Assembly: GCA_900550465.1 (NCBI GenBank)
Contig: URSC01000009.1
Span: forward strand, 38,901-102,900
Length of the DNA: 64,000 bases
Direction of reading: 5' to 3'
Source of the DNA: an uncultured Alistipes sp.
GTDB lineage: Bacteria; Bacteroidota; Bacteroidia; Bacteroidales; UBA932
A program made the translations under genes and the position numbers. Of this stretch, positions 32,880 to 42,264 are shown piece by piece. Below the pieces are notes generated by a model. The model ran no database searches. It saw nothing but the letters and a program-made list of their open reading frames with translations, and was not told the origin of the DNA. How positions within the stretch are numbered: position 1 is the first letter of the stretch; every line of letters begins with the position of its first letter.

Positions 32880-35594
32880 ATGAACAGACTCTTCCTCATA
32901 GACGGCCACGCCCTGATGTTCAGGATGTACTACGCCTTCATCCGCCGCCCGATGATCAACTCCAGGGGCGAGGACACCTCGGTCATCTTCGGATTCACCC
33001 GCTATCTGCTCGAGATGATAGCCCGCGAGAGGCCCACTCATCTGGCGGTCGCCTTCGACCCCCCGTGCAAGACCTTCCGTCACGAGGCCTACCCGGAATA
33101 CAAGGCCACCCGCAGCGCCGCCCCCGAGGTCATCAAGGAATCCCTGGAACCTCTGACAGAGATAGTCAGGGCCCTCGGCATACCCGTCCTGATGGTGCCC
33201 GGCTACGAGGCCGACGACGTGATAGGCTCCATGGCCCGCCGCTGGGGCTCGCCCGACTGCGACGTGTACATGGTCTCCCCCGACAAGGACCTGGGCCAGC
33301 TCATCTCCGACCATGTCTTCCAGGTAAAGCCCGGCAAGAGCGGAGCGGAGGACGAGACAGTCGGGAAGGAAGAGATCTGCGCCAAATTCGGCATCAACGA
33401 CCCGCGCCAGGTCATCGACATCCTCACCATCTGGGGGGATACTTCGGACAATGTCCCGGGCGTCAGGGGCATAGGCGAGGTCGGAGCCAGAAAGCTGGTA
33501 GGACGGTACGGCTCGGTCGACGGCATCCTGCAGCATCTGGACGAGCTGCCCCCGAAGCAGGCCGCAGCCGTGCGGGAGGCCGCGGACCATCTGGAGATGA
33601 GCCGTTTCCTGGTAACAATAAAGACCGATGTGGACGTTTCCTCCTGTTCCGAGGAGGACCTGCGGATGGACCTCCGGGACGGCAGTGCCGCAGCCGCATT
33701 GTTCAACAAATACGAATGTCCGTCCCTGCTGCCCCTCCTCCCCTCAGCGGCCACCGTCTCCACGGCATCCCCGGCCCGGAAGGAACAGCCGCGGCACCGG
33801 ATGGAGATGACCTCCGACCCGGAGCGGCTGGCGGCAGCGGCGCAGGCGGCCGGAGCGGTGGGAATTGTCCTGAGGGACAATGAGGCAGGAGCCTCCTCCC
33901 CGCAGCGGCTCTTCCTCTCCGTTCCGGGAGACGGGGACAATGCTCCCGCGCTGACATTCAGCACCGCGGCCCCTGCCGCCGCCCGCGGCATCCTCGAAGC
34001 CCCCGGCATCGTCAAGGCGGGCTACGGCCTCAAGCGCTGCATTCAGGAACTGAGGCGGGAGGGCATTGACCTGAACGGTCCCCTGGCCGACCTGGAGCTG
34101 ATGCACTACCTCGTCAATCCGGAAACCTCGCACCGGCTGGACATTCTCGTACAGTCGTATCTGGGGCTGGACCTGGAGCTGTGCCGTTCGCTGGACGGTG
34201 AACCCGCCGATACCGGAGCGGCCGAAGCGGACCTTTTCTCCCAGCCCTCGGACATTGGACCTGAGGACAGTGCCGCCGCTCAGTGGAGGGATGCAGTGGA
34301 TGCCTCGCTGATGCTGCCGCTGAGGGACGCCCTGCTGGAGGAATTTGTCCGGGACCCTTCCATTGAGAAGATTTACAACGACATAGAGATGCCGCTGATC
34401 CGGGTGCTCGCCGACATGGAGTACTGCGGAGTGCGGATTGACACGGACATGCTGGCCGCCTACGGGCAGGAGCTCGGGAAGCAGCTCTCTGTCATCGAGG
34501 CCCGTATCCGAGAGGAGACCGGAGAGCCGGGACTGAATGTCTCCTCCCCCGTCCAGCTCGGGGCCGTGCTCTTCGACAAGATGAAGCTGGACCCCAAGGC
34601 CCGCAAGAACAAGAAGGGCAACTATTCCACTGACGAGGAGACCCTTACGGCATTGAAGGACCGTCATCCGGTCATCGGGGACATCCTGCAGTTCAGGGCC
34701 GTCAAGAAGATCATCTCCACCTATATCGAGCCCTTCCCCTCCCTCATCGACCCGCGGGACGGACGGGTGCATACGACATTCAACCAGGCCCTTACCGCTA
34801 CCGGGCGGCTGAGCTCGACCCACCCCAACCTGCAGAACATCCCGATCCGCACCGAGATGGGCCGGGAGATCCGCAAGGCCTTCGTGCCCTCGGAGCCGGG
34901 ACGGGTCATCATCTCGGCCGACTATTCCCAGATAGAGCTGCGCCTGATGGCCGCCATCAGCGGGGACGCCGACATGATCGACGCCTTCCGGCACGGACGC
35001 GACATCCACACAGCCACTGCGGCCAAGGTATTCAAGGTCAGCGAGGAGGAAGTCACGCCCGAGCAGCGCCGCCGGGCCAAGACCGCCAACTTCGGCATCA
35101 TCTACGGCATATCGGCCTTCGGACTGTCGCAGCGGCTGGACATCCCGCGCAAGGAGGCCTCGGAACTCATCGAGGAATACTTCCGGCACTATCCGGCCAT
35201 CGCGGACTACATGGAGAGGACCAAGGCCGAGGCGCGGGAGAAAGGCTATGTGTCCACCATCTTCGGACGGCGGAGGTACATCAAGGACATAGGCTCGCGC
35301 AACGCCACCGTCCGGGGGTTTGCCGAGCGCAACGCCATCAACGCCCCCATCCAGGGCAGCGCCGCCGACATCATCAAGATGGCCATGAACCGGGTAGCAG
35401 CCGCGCTGAAGGACGGAGACTACCGGACCCGGATGATACTCCAGGTACACGACGAGCTGGTCTTCGACGCCCCTGCGGACGAAGCTGCCGCAGTCATGGA
35501 ACTGGTACGCCGCGAGATGGAGAGCGTGGTGGAACTGGCCGTGCCGCTGACCGTCGAGTGCGGGAGCGGGGCCAACTGGCTGGAAGCCCATTAA
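32880..35594 (+). CDS. polA: DNA polymerase I; proofreading domain apparently degenerate
   Basis: This 904-residue protein has an intact 5'-nuclease domain (~1-290; FLIDGHALMFRMYYAF, GYEADDVIGSMA, SPDKDLGQL, TSDNVPGVRGIGE). A ~190-residue middle domain follows, then a family A polymerase (~500-904) with motif A DYSQIELR near 681, motif B RRAKTANFGIIYG near 728 and motif C VHDELVFDAP near 856. In the middle domain the four acidic residues of 3'-5' exonuclease motifs are not found: GIVLRDNEAG stands where DTET is expected and ADLELMHYLVNP where the DTML motif is expected. Proofreading is therefore probably absent, as in Taq. It serves Okazaki-fragment processing and repair. Confidence 0.93.
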   Translation: MNRLFLIDGHALMFRMYYAFIRRPMINSRGEDTSVIFGFTRYLLEMIARERPTHLAVAFDPPCKTFRHEAYPEYKATRSAAPEVIKESLEPLTEIVRALGIPVLMVPGYEADDVIGSMARRWGSPDCDVYMVSPDKDLGQLISDHVFQVKPGKSGAEDETVGKEEICAKFGINDPRQVIDILTIWGDTSDNVPGVRGIGEVGARKLVGRYGSVDGILQHLDELPPKQAAAVREAADHLEMSRFLVTIKTDVDVSSCSEEDLRMDLRDGSAAAALFNKYECPSLLPLLPSAATVSTASPARKEQPRHRMEMTSDPERLAAAAQAAGAVGIVLRDNEAGASSPQRLFLSVPGDGDNAPALTFSTAAPAAARGILEAPGIVKAGYGLKRCIQELRREGIDLNGPLADLELMHYLVNPETSHRLDILVQSYLGLDLELCRSLDGEPADTGAAEADLFSQPSDIGPEDSAAAQWRDAVDASLMLPLRDALLEEFVRDPSIEKIYNDIEMPLIRVLADMEYCGVRIDTDMLAAYGQELGKQLSVIEARIREETGEPGLNVSSPVQLGAVLFDKMKLDPKARKNKKGNYSTDEETLTALKDRHPVIGDILQFRAVKKIISTYIEPFPSLIDPRDGRVHTTFNQALTATGRLSSTHPNLQNIPIRTEMGREIRKAFVPSEPGRVIISADYSQIELRLMAAISGDADMIDAFRHGRDIHTATAAKVFKVSEEEVTPEQRRRAKTANFGIIYGISAFGLSQRLDIPRKEASELIEEYFRHYPAIADYMERTKAEAREKGYVSTIFGRRRYIKDIGSRNATVRGFAERNAINAPIQGSAADIIKMAMNRVAAALKDGDYRTRMILQVHDELVFDAPADEAAAVMELVRREMESVVELAVPLTVECGSGANWLEAH

Positions 35595-35608
35595 AAGGAA
35601 TTACTTAA

Positions 35609-36205
35609 ATGACTTTTACAGACATGGCAGAAGACATCAAAAACACTGAGAACGCGACCGACTTCAACGACAACGATCTGGCCCTCAAGGCTATGTCCGG
35701 AGACACACAGGCATTCTCCTCCCTGGCCACCCGCTACACCGGCCAGCTGCGCCTCTACATCCAGAGCATCTGCCCCAACCCCACAGACGCCGAGGACATC
35801 TGCCAGGAGAGCCTGCGAAAGGCCTACCAGCGCATCGGCAGCTTCAACCCCGAATACCTATTCCGGACCTGGCTCTTCTCCATCGCCCGCAACACCTCCA
35901 TCGACCATATCCGCCGCCGCAGCACCTTCTCAACCGTCAAGCTCGGCGAGGCTGACGAGCCCGTCGTAGAAGGCCATGAGACAGAAAGCTCCCCCGAGGA
36001 CCACATGATCGACGACCAGTCCTACGACCTCTTCATACGCTCCATCGCCGCCCTGCCCGACCGCTACCGCCGGATAGCCGAACTGCGCCTGCTCCACGAC
36101 CTCTCCTACCAGGACATCGCCGACGAGACCGGCCTGCCCCTCAACACCGTACGCACCCGCATCCGCCGCGCCAAGCTCCTGCTCGAAAAAATGATGAACC
36201 CGTAA
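35609..36205 (+). CDS. RNA polymerase sigma-70 family (ECF-like) sigma factor
   Basis: This 198-residue sigma factor has region 2 (~25-100: LALKAMSGDTQAFSSL, DAEDICQESLRKAY, FRTWLFSIARNTSIDHIRRR) and region 4 (~135-195: LPDRYRRIAELRLLHDLSYQDIADETGLPLNTV, RIRRAKLLL). An acidic linker joins them. No anti-sigma gene is adjacent, so it may be an independently controlled housekeeping or stress sigma factor. The start may be the ATG at 35609 or, five codons in, at 35624. It sits 14 bp after polA and 23 bp before rsmG. Confidence 0.9.
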   Translation: MTFTDMAEDIKNTENATDFNDNDLALKAMSGDTQAFSSLATRYTGQLRLYIQSICPNPTDAEDICQESLRKAYQRIGSFNPEYLFRTWLFSIARNTSIDHIRRRSTFSTVKLGEADEPVVEGHETESSPEDHMIDDQSYDLFIRSIAALPDRYRRIAELRLLHDLSYQDIADETGLPLNTVRTRIRRAKLLLEKMMNP

Positions 36206-36228
36206 CAGATTTTGCATATTTTTGCGGC

Positions 36229-36873
36229 ATGAACGAAGAGATTGTTTTCAAATACTTTCCGGAACTGGACGCACGGCAGCGGGAGCAGACTGCCGCCCTC
36301 GGACAGCTGTATGCGGAGTGGAACGCCAGGATCAACGTCATCTCGCGCAAGGACATGGACTCGCTGTACCTGCACCACGTACTGCACTCGCTGGCGCTGG
36401 TGCGGTACATCCGGGACAACGGACTTGCGCCCGCCTCCGTTTTCGACGCCGGCTGCGGAGGAGGATTCCCGGGCATCCCGATGGCCATTGCCATGCCGGA
36501 GTGCAGGCTCACCCTTTGTGACTCGATTGCCAAGAAGATAAAGGTGGTGACAGAAGTCTCTGCTGCCCTGGGACTCGACAATGTGAAGCCGGTCTGGAGC
36601 CGGACCGAGGACCTGGGCCCCGAATACCGCTGCGACTATGTGGTATCCCGGGCCGTCACCGAGCTGCGCCGGTTCGTACCCCTCGTGCGGCATCTGTACC
36701 GCAAGGGCATCCTGTACCTCAAGGGCGGGGACCTGACCGAAGAGATTGCCGCCTGCGTCAGGGAGTGCCGCTTAGACCCCCGGGCGGTCTCTATCACCGA
36801 CATTTCCGGGTATTTCAGCGAAGAATTTTTCGAAAGTAAAAAGATTATTTGCATTTTCCCGCAAAAGCACTAA
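36229..36873 (+). CDS. rsmG: 16S rRNA (guanine(527)-N7)-methyltransferase
   Basis: This 214-residue GidB-family SAM methyltransferase modifies G527 of 16S rRNA. It shows the N-terminal helical segment LYAEWNARINVISRKD, SAM motif FDAGCGGGFPGIPMAI (~72-87), CDSIAKKIKV and the later VVSRAVTELRRF motif. The 3' end carries the complete promoter for rpmH. Confidence 0.94.
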   Translation: MNEEIVFKYFPELDARQREQTAALGQLYAEWNARINVISRKDMDSLYLHHVLHSLALVRYIRDNGLAPASVFDAGCGGGFPGIPMAIAMPECRLTLCDSIAKKIKVVTEVSAALGLDNVKPVWSRTEDLGPEYRCDYVVSRAVTELRRFVPLVRHLYRKGILYLKGGDLTEEIAACVRECRLDPRAVSITDISGYFSEEFFESKKIICIFPQKH

Positions 36874-36878
36874 CTTTG
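36848..36878 (+). promoter_or_regulatory. Complete promoter for rpmH
   Basis: TTTG (36848-36851), a 19-bp spacer and TAACTTTG (36871-36878). The -33 element lies inside the rsmG coding sequence. Leader about 30 nt. Confidence 0.82.
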
Positions 36879-36914
36879 CGCTCCATTTTACTGACAAATA
36901 ATAGATTTTAGAAT

Positions 36915-37067
36915 ATGAAACGTACTTTCCAACCGTCACAGCGCAAGCGCCGTAACAAACACGGCTTCCGCGAGCGCATGTCCACCCCCAACGGACGCCG
37001 CGTACTCGCAGCACGCCGTCGTCACGGCCGCAAGAAACTGACCGTTTCTTCCGAGGATCTGTACTAA
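36915..37067 (+). CDS. rpmH: 50S ribosomal protein L34
   Basis: This is a 50-codon ORF starting MKRTFQPSQRKRRNKHGFR and ending SSEDLY. It has the L34 hallmark core (RTFQPS, RKRRNKHGFRERM, GRRVLAARRRHGRKKL) with the short C-terminal extension usual in Bacteroidetes. It is strongly basic and part of the large subunit. It has its own strong promoter at 36848-36878. Confidence 0.97.
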   Translation: MKRTFQPSQRKRRNKHGFRERMSTPNGRRVLAARRRHGRKKLTVSSEDLY

Positions 37068-37186
37068 CAGAACCCTCACGTCAGCTTAAAGCATAGACAG
37101 GTCGGTAGATTCCTCTGCCGGCCTGTCTGCGTTACGGCAATACAGGATTGTGCAGAATGAAAAATGACACTCAAAATATCAAAACA

Positions 37187-39208
37187 ATGAAAAAGACATT
37201 TGCAGTTATGATGATTCCCATGATGATGCTGGCCTCGACAGCCTGCCGGCAGCAAGTGGAGAAGGTCCCCGCCATCGACATGACGGACATGGACCTGACA
37301 GTATCCCCTGGCGATGATTTCTTCCAGTATGCCAACGGCGGCTGGATCAAGAAGAATCCCCTGAAACCCGAGTACGCCCGCTTCGGCTCCTTCGATGCTC
37401 TGCGGGAGAACAATGTGGTGCGCCTCAACGACCTCTTCGCCGAGATGGCCAGGATGACTCCCGAGTCCGGTACCGTGGACCAGAAGATCGTGGACCTGTA
37501 CAAGCAGGGACTCGACTCTGTGAAGCTCAACGCCGAGGGCGGACAGCCGCTCCAGAAGTATCTTGACGCCATCTATGCCGCCAAGGACAAGAAAGCCCTG
37601 GCCGTGGAGCTGGCTGAGATGAACAAGTACGGTGAGGGCGGATTCTTCAGCATCGGAGTACAGGCCGACCTGATGGACAGCAAGATGCAGGTGCTCTACC
37701 TCGCTCAGAGCGGCCTCGGAATGGGTGACCGCGACTACTATGTGGACCCTGCCAACGCCGGGCTGCACAAGGGCTATACCGCGATGCTGGCCAAGCTCTT
37801 CGCTCTCAGCGGCTATGAGGACGCAGCACAGAAAGCGGAGAATGCCGTGGCCGTAGAGGACCGGCTCGCCGGGGCATCCTGGACCAGCGTCCAGAACCGC
37901 GACTACACCAAGCAGTACAACCCGATGAGCACCGCACAGATCTGCCGCCGCTGGAAAGGCTTCGACTTCGCTTCATTCTTCAAGGCCCTCGGTATTCCCG
38001 ACCAGGACAAGATCATCGTGCAGCAGCCCTCGTTCTTCGACGGATTCAGCAAGCTGTTCGCCTCGGCCTCCCTCGACCAGCTCAAGGACTATATGGCCGC
38101 CGGTCTGATTACCTCGGCCGCAGGCAGCCTGTCGGATGACTACTACGCGGCGTCATTTGACTTCTTCAGCACTCAGATGAGCGGTGTGACCGAGCAGAAA
38201 CCCCGCTGGAAACGCGCCATGAGCGTGCCCAACAGCGTACTCGGAGAGGCAGTCGGCCAGATGTACGTCCACAAGTATTTCCCCGAGGAGTACAAGGCCA
38301 AGGTACTCGAGCTCGTCCGCCAGCTCCAGGTATCCCTCGGCCAGCACATCGACGCCCTCGACTGGATGTCCGACGCCACCAAGGCCTACGCCCGCGAGAA
38401 ACTCGCCTCCTTCACCGTGAAGATCGGCTATCCCGACAAGTGGAAGGACTACAGCACCCTGAACATTGACCCTGCCCTGAGCTACTACGAGAACCTCCGC
38501 TCCGCCAAGGCCTGGTACGTGCAGGACAACCTCAGCAAGCTCGGCCAGCCCACCGATCCCGACGAGTGGGGCATGACACCTCAGACCGTCAACGCCTACT
38601 ACAACCCCACCACCAACGAGATCTGCTTCCCGGCTGCCATCCTCCAGCCCCCGTTCTTCAACGCCGATGCTGACGACGCAGTCAACTACGGAGCCATCGG
38701 AGTCGTCATCGGCCACGAGATGACCCACGGCTTCGACGATCAGGGTCGCCTCTTCGACAAGGACGGCAACATGAACAACTGGTGGGCACCCGAGGACGAG
38801 GCCGCCTTCAAGGCCAGGACCGCCATCCTCGAGAAGCAGTACAGCGAAGTGGAGATCCTCCCCGGTGTCTATGCCAACGGAGCCCTCTCCCTCGGTGAGA
38901 ACATCGCCGACCAGGGCGGCCTCAGCGTAGCCTGGACAGCCTTCCAGAATTCCCTGAACGGCACCGAGCCCGCACCCATCGACGGTCTCTCCGCCGCACA
39001 GCGATTCTTCATCGGCTACGCCCATCTCTGGGCCCAGAACGCCACCGATGAGGAAAAGGCCCGCCTCAACAAGCTCGACGTGCACTCCCTCGCCGAGAAC
39101 CGCGTCAATGTGGCAGTGCGCAACTTCCCGCAGTTCTTCGAGGCATTCGGCATCTCCGAAGGCGATCCGATGTATCGTCCCGAATCCGAGCGCGTCATGA
39201 TCTGGTAA
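37187..39208 (+). CDS. M13 family zinc metallopeptidase (PepO / neprilysin-like) lipoprotein
   Basis: I start at the ATG at 37187 because MKKTFAVMMIPMMMLASTAC is a lipoprotein signal with Cys20; upstream starts at 37148 (TTG) or 37157 would place extra residues before it. The mature protein is ~654 residues: helical M13 N-terminal domain (SPGDDFFQYANGGWIK), then the catalytic domain with NAYYNP, HEMTHGFDD (HExxH near 510) and ENIADQGG (ExxxD near 570). It would degrade peptides of moderate size in the periplasm or at the outer membrane. It ends next to a hairpin element and a strong terminator. Confidence 0.92.
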   Translation: MKKTFAVMMIPMMMLASTACRQQVEKVPAIDMTDMDLTVSPGDDFFQYANGGWIKKNPLKPEYARFGSFDALRENNVVRLNDLFAEMARMTPESGTVDQKIVDLYKQGLDSVKLNAEGGQPLQKYLDAIYAAKDKKALAVELAEMNKYGEGGFFSIGVQADLMDSKMQVLYLAQSGLGMGDRDYYVDPANAGLHKGYTAMLAKLFALSGYEDAAQKAENAVAVEDRLAGASWTSVQNRDYTKQYNPMSTAQICRRWKGFDFASFFKALGIPDQDKIIVQQPSFFDGFSKLFASASLDQLKDYMAAGLITSAAGSLSDDYYAASFDFFSTQMSGVTEQKPRWKRAMSVPNSVLGEAVGQMYVHKYFPEEYKAKVLELVRQLQVSLGQHIDALDWMSDATKAYAREKLASFTVKIGYPDKWKDYSTLNIDPALSYYENLRSAKAWYVQDNLSKLGQPTDPDEWGMTPQTVNAYYNPTTNEICFPAAILQPPFFNADADDAVNYGAIGVVIGHEMTHGFDDQGRLFDKDGNMNNWWAPEDEAAFKARTAILEKQYSEVEILPGVYANGALSLGENIADQGGLSVAWTAFQNSLNGTEPAPIDGLSAAQRFFIGYAHLWAQNATDEEKARLNKLDVHSLAENRVNVAVRNFPQFFEAFGISEGDPMYRPESERVMIW

Positions 39209-39211
39209 CCC

Positions 39212-39330
39212 CTTTTCGCCAGAACTGGCGAATTGCGGCGCCATTTTCGCCCCATAGCTCGGTCACTTACGCCAGTAAGCTCCCTCGCTCTTGGCCTCAA
39301 TGGCTTGCACTTCACCAGTTCTGACAAAAA
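39212..39330. repeat. 119-bp imperfect hairpin element, copy B
   Basis: This long interrupted inverted repeat is centred near 39272. The apex is CTTAC-GCCA-GTAAG; outer arms CTTTTCGCCAGAACTGG and its partner ending CCAGTTCTGACAAAAA pair with few mismatches. It starts 4 bp after the M13 peptidase stop. Length, apex type and placement match copy A at 10222-10340 although the arm sequences differ. Confidence 0.75.
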
Positions 39331-39335
39331 GCCTT

Positions 39336-39372
39336 GGCTGTGTCTGCTTCTAATCGGACACAGCCTTTTTTT
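39336..39372 (+). terminator. Intrinsic terminator after the M13 peptidase gene
   Basis: A perfect 9-bp stem GGCTGTGTC/GACACAGCC with a 12-nt loop, followed by seven Ts. It may also stop minus-strand transcripts from the convergent TonB gene. Confidence 0.88.
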
Positions 39373-39385
39373 GTACCAATCACTG

Positions 39386-41308
39386 CTAAAATTCGAAATT
39401 GAGGCCGCCGATGACATTGGCGCCGGGCATGGGGAAGCCGGCATTGATCTCGTAGCGCTGGTTGAGCAGGTTCTCGCCGCGTACCCATACGGACATCCAG
39501 TCCAGTATGCGGAAGGAGGCGCGGATGTTCCAGAGGACGAAATCCTCCTGCACCGGGGAGTCTCCGACCGAGGTGTACAGGCCGGCCACGTACTGCACGC
39601 CGGTGGACACATGCCAGCGGCCGTGGGAAAAGAGACCTCCGACGTAGAGCTTGTGCTCGGGGGCGGCCACCACGGGATTCTCCATGTGCAGGAAGCTGTA
39701 GTTGGCGTCCACCGACCAGTCACGGGCGATGCGCCAGGCGGCCTGCACCTCCACGCCGGCATTGTGTATCTCCCCGGAATTCTGGTTCAGCATCCCGGAG
39801 CCGGAGGGATTGGGCAGACGGAGAATCGTATTGTCCCCGTCGATGTAGAACACATTCAGACCGTATGACACCCTCCCGTCCAGAAGTTTCTGGGACAATG
39901 CCACCTCGTAGGACCACAGCCGCTCGGGCCGCAGGTCCGGGTTCTGAGGCGGGAACATGTACATCTCGCGGATGGTGGGATAGCGGAAGCCCTTGCCGGC
40001 CGAGACCTTCAGCTCAAGGGCATACGGAAGGTGGAAGGCCAGTCCGGCCTGGGGCACCCACTCGGTCCCGAGGCGCGAATGATGGTCCACGCGAAGGCCG
40101 GCATTGAAGGTCAGCCATGTCCCGATGTTCTGACGGAAGTCCACGTAGCCGGCCACCTCGTGCTGCGCGATGTCCACGATATCCTCCCGCTCCCCGTTGC
40201 GCTCCCCGGCCACGTACTGGTTCCAGGCCGAGCCGCCGAAACGGTACCAGTCCACTCCGGCTGTCAGGCGGTTGCCCCGGAACAGCCTCACGCTCTGGTA
40301 GGCCGAGATGCCCATCATGTCATCGTGGGAATTGAAACGGTAATCCAGGGGAGTCTCTCCGTCCGAAGGAACATAACCGTCGTTGATATGATGGTCGCCC
40401 CAGTTGTAGAACACACTCAGGGCACCCGACGTCCGCTCGTACTCGTTCTCCACGGCCAGCGAGGTCATGCCGCGGGTCACGCTCTGGTCGGCGTCCACGA
40501 GAGGGGCGGAGACGGCGCCGGGATTGGAGGCATTGAAGTGAGTCACATTGACATCGGCCCTCACCCTCCAGTTCGCGGTAAAGTCATCGCCCAGCTTGGC
40601 ATAGCCGCCGTACTGCTCGAAGCCCATATCCTCCCGATGCCCGTCCGTGCGGTTGTACGACAGGCTGACCACACTGGAGAAGCCGCCGAAGCGCATGCGG
40701 TTGACGGCCTCGGTCTGCACGGTGTTCCACGAGCCGTAGCCCGCGGAAATATTGGTCCGGACCCCGTCCTCCTCCATCCTGCGGGTGACGATATTGACCA
40801 CGCCGCCCATCGCATTGGAACCGTAGAGCACCGAGGCCGGACCGCGGAGCACCTCCACCTGCTCGGCCATCAGGGACTGGTAGGCGTCCGAGATGGGATG
40901 CCCGAACATACCCATGTACTGCGGATGACCGTCGATAAGCACCATTACCTGACCGGAGCCGCCGCTCAGACCGCGGACCGAGATATTGCCGGCCGAGCCG
41001 TCTGAGACCCCGTAGCCCATGACACCGCGGGAGGTGGAGAAAAATCCCGGCACCTGTTCCGTCAGCACCGGCAGCAGTGACGGGGTGAATGAGTATTCTA
41101 TGGAAGGGCGGTCCAGCACGGTGACTGTCAGCGGCAGATGCCGGATATCGGTCTTGCTGCGGGTACCGGTGACCACCACCTGAGAGAGGGTATCTTTCCA
41201 GGCCCCGTCCGACGTATCAGCCGGTTCTTCCAAATTGCGGGCCGGAGCCACGTAAGATGCTGCCGAACACAGGAGCACCAGGACTGTCAGAAACGATATA
41301 CTTCTCAT
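39386..41308 (-). CDS. TonB-dependent outer-membrane receptor
   Basis: This 640-residue protein has a signal peptide (1-~22), a TonB-box-like start (DTLSQVVVTGTRSKTD), and a plug domain (~50-165; VRGLSGGSGQVMVLIDG, VEVLRGPASVLYGSNAMGGVVNIVT). A 22-strand barrel follows, ending in an aromatic residue (LNFEF). It resembles BtuB/CirA-type receptors for cobalamin or iron complexes; the ligand is not determined and no transport operon is adjacent. No carboxypeptidase-regulatory N-terminal domain is present, unlike SusC. It has a divergent promoter region with the PASTA gene. Confidence 0.9.
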   Translation of the reverse strand: MRSISFLTVLVLLCSAASYVAPARNLEEPADTSDGAWKDTLSQVVVTGTRSKTDIRHLPLTVTVLDRPSIEYSFTPSLLPVLTEQVPGFFSTSRGVMGYGVSDGSAGNISVRGLSGGSGQVMVLIDGHPQYMGMFGHPISDAYQSLMAEQVEVLRGPASVLYGSNAMGGVVNIVTRRMEEDGVRTNISAGYGSWNTVQTEAVNRMRFGGFSSVVSLSYNRTDGHREDMGFEQYGGYAKLGDDFTANWRVRADVNVTHFNASNPGAVSAPLVDADQSVTRGMTSLAVENEYERTSGALSVFYNWGDHHINDGYVPSDGETPLDYRFNSHDDMMGISAYQSVRLFRGNRLTAGVDWYRFGGSAWNQYVAGERNGEREDIVDIAQHEVAGYVDFRQNIGTWLTFNAGLRVDHHSRLGTEWVPQAGLAFHLPYALELKVSAGKGFRYPTIREMYMFPPQNPDLRPERLWSYEVALSQKLLDGRVSYGLNVFYIDGDNTILRLPNPSGSGMLNQNSGEIHNAGVEVQAAWRIARDWSVDANYSFLHMENPVVAAPEHKLYVGGLFSHGRWHVSTGVQYVAGLYTSVGDSPVQEDFVLWNIRASFRILDWMSVWVRGENLLNQRYEINAGFPMPGANVIGGLNFEF

Positions 41309-41338
41309 ATTATTTTTCTATTTCCATTGTACCGGCTG

Positions 41339-41346
41339 CAAATATA
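41339..41346 (-). promoter_or_regulatory. Promoter -7 box for the TonB receptor gene
   Basis: The minus strand reads TATATTTG, about 30 bp before the start at 41308. Confidence 0.5.
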
Positions 41347-41403
41347 CGCTTTCACGGCCGGAGCGAAACAATATTTTTAAAGGTGATTGTAACCAATTTT
41401 ACA

Positions 41404-41411
41404 TATATTTG
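41404..41411 (+). promoter_or_regulatory. Promoter -7 box for the PASTA-rluD pair
   Basis: TATATTTG on the plus strand, 25 bp before the ATG at 41437; no strong -33 motif. Confidence 0.5.
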
Positions 41412-41436
41412 CAGACTGAACAGCTCATCACGTCAC

Positions 41437-42264
41437 ATGAAGAAGATTTTCAAGAAACCTTTCAAGTCATCACTGACCCAGAATATACTCCTGATACTCG
41501 GCATACTGGTCCTGGGATACATCATCATCATCGTCTTTCTCAGAGTGATAACCAGGCACGGGCAGGAATTTGAGGTTCCGGATCTGTACGGAATGACCCT
41601 CGCCGAGGCTGCCAAGGCTACCGAGTCCCTGGACCTCCGGCTGGAAGTTACGGATTCGGTATATATCAGGGGAATGGAAAGAGGCGCCGTCTCCCGTCAG
41701 AATCCGGAGGCCGGCAGCAAGGTCAAGAAAAACCGCCGCATACTCCTGGTCATCAACTCAGTCATCCCGAGACAGTCCACCATGCCGTCGATTACCGGTT
41801 TCTCGCTCAGGCAGGCCAGGACAGAACTCGCCTCCAACGGTCTCAATGTCGGCAAGCTCATCTACGTAGAGGACATGGCCACCAACAATGTTCTGGCCCA
41901 GCAATACAATGGAGAGGATATCGCCCCCGGCACCAGGCTCAACAGCGGTTCCTGCATCGACCTGGTACTCGGCCTCAACCCGGCGGACAGCACGACATTC
42001 ATTCCAAACGTCATCGGATACAGATATCAGATGGCGACGGAGCTGCTGCACGACAACTCACTGAATATCTACAGGAACGAATTTGACGGAACTGTCTCCA
42101 CATACTCAGACTCACTGGAGGCATACGTCTACGGCCAGTTCCCTCCCGCTTCCGATTCGGTAAGCGTCCGCAGGGGCTCATCAGTAACCCTGTACCTTTC
42201 CAAGGACATAACACGTATCCCCGTTCCGGAGGAAGAAACAGACAGCACCGATGTCCAGTTCTGA
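41437..42264 (+). CDS. Membrane-anchored protein with three PASTA domains
   Basis: This 275-residue protein has a basic start, one membrane helix (~16-37) and three PASTA domains at ~46-108, ~115-181 and ~188-255 (motifs VPDLYGMTLAEA, MPSITGFSLRQA, IPNVIGYRYQMA). PASTA domains bind peptidoglycan fragments or beta-lactams in Firmicutes kinases and penicillin-binding proteins. Here no kinase domain is present, as in other Bacteroidetes PASTA proteins, so it is probably a periplasmic envelope protein. I start at 41437 since the longer in-frame start at 41257 spans the promoter. It overlaps rluD by 14 bp. Confidence 0.88.
   Translation: MKKIFKKPFKSSLTQNILLILGILVLGYIIIIVFLRVITRHGQEFEVPDLYGMTLAEAAKATESLDLRLEVTDSVYIRGMERGAVSRQNPEAGSKVKKNRRILLVINSVIPRQSTMPSITGFSLRQARTELASNGLNVGKLIYVEDMATNNVLAQQYNGEDIAPGTRLNSGSCIDLVLGLNPADSTTFIPNVIGYRYQMATELLHDNSLNIYRNEFDGTVSTYSDSLEAYVYGQFPPASDSVSVRRGSSVTLYLSKDITRIPVPEEETDSTDVQF

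Noticed and set aside
33744..35591. 615-codon minus-strand open frame opposite polA
   Set aside because: polA shows all family A motifs; the antisense frame has no recognisable motif.
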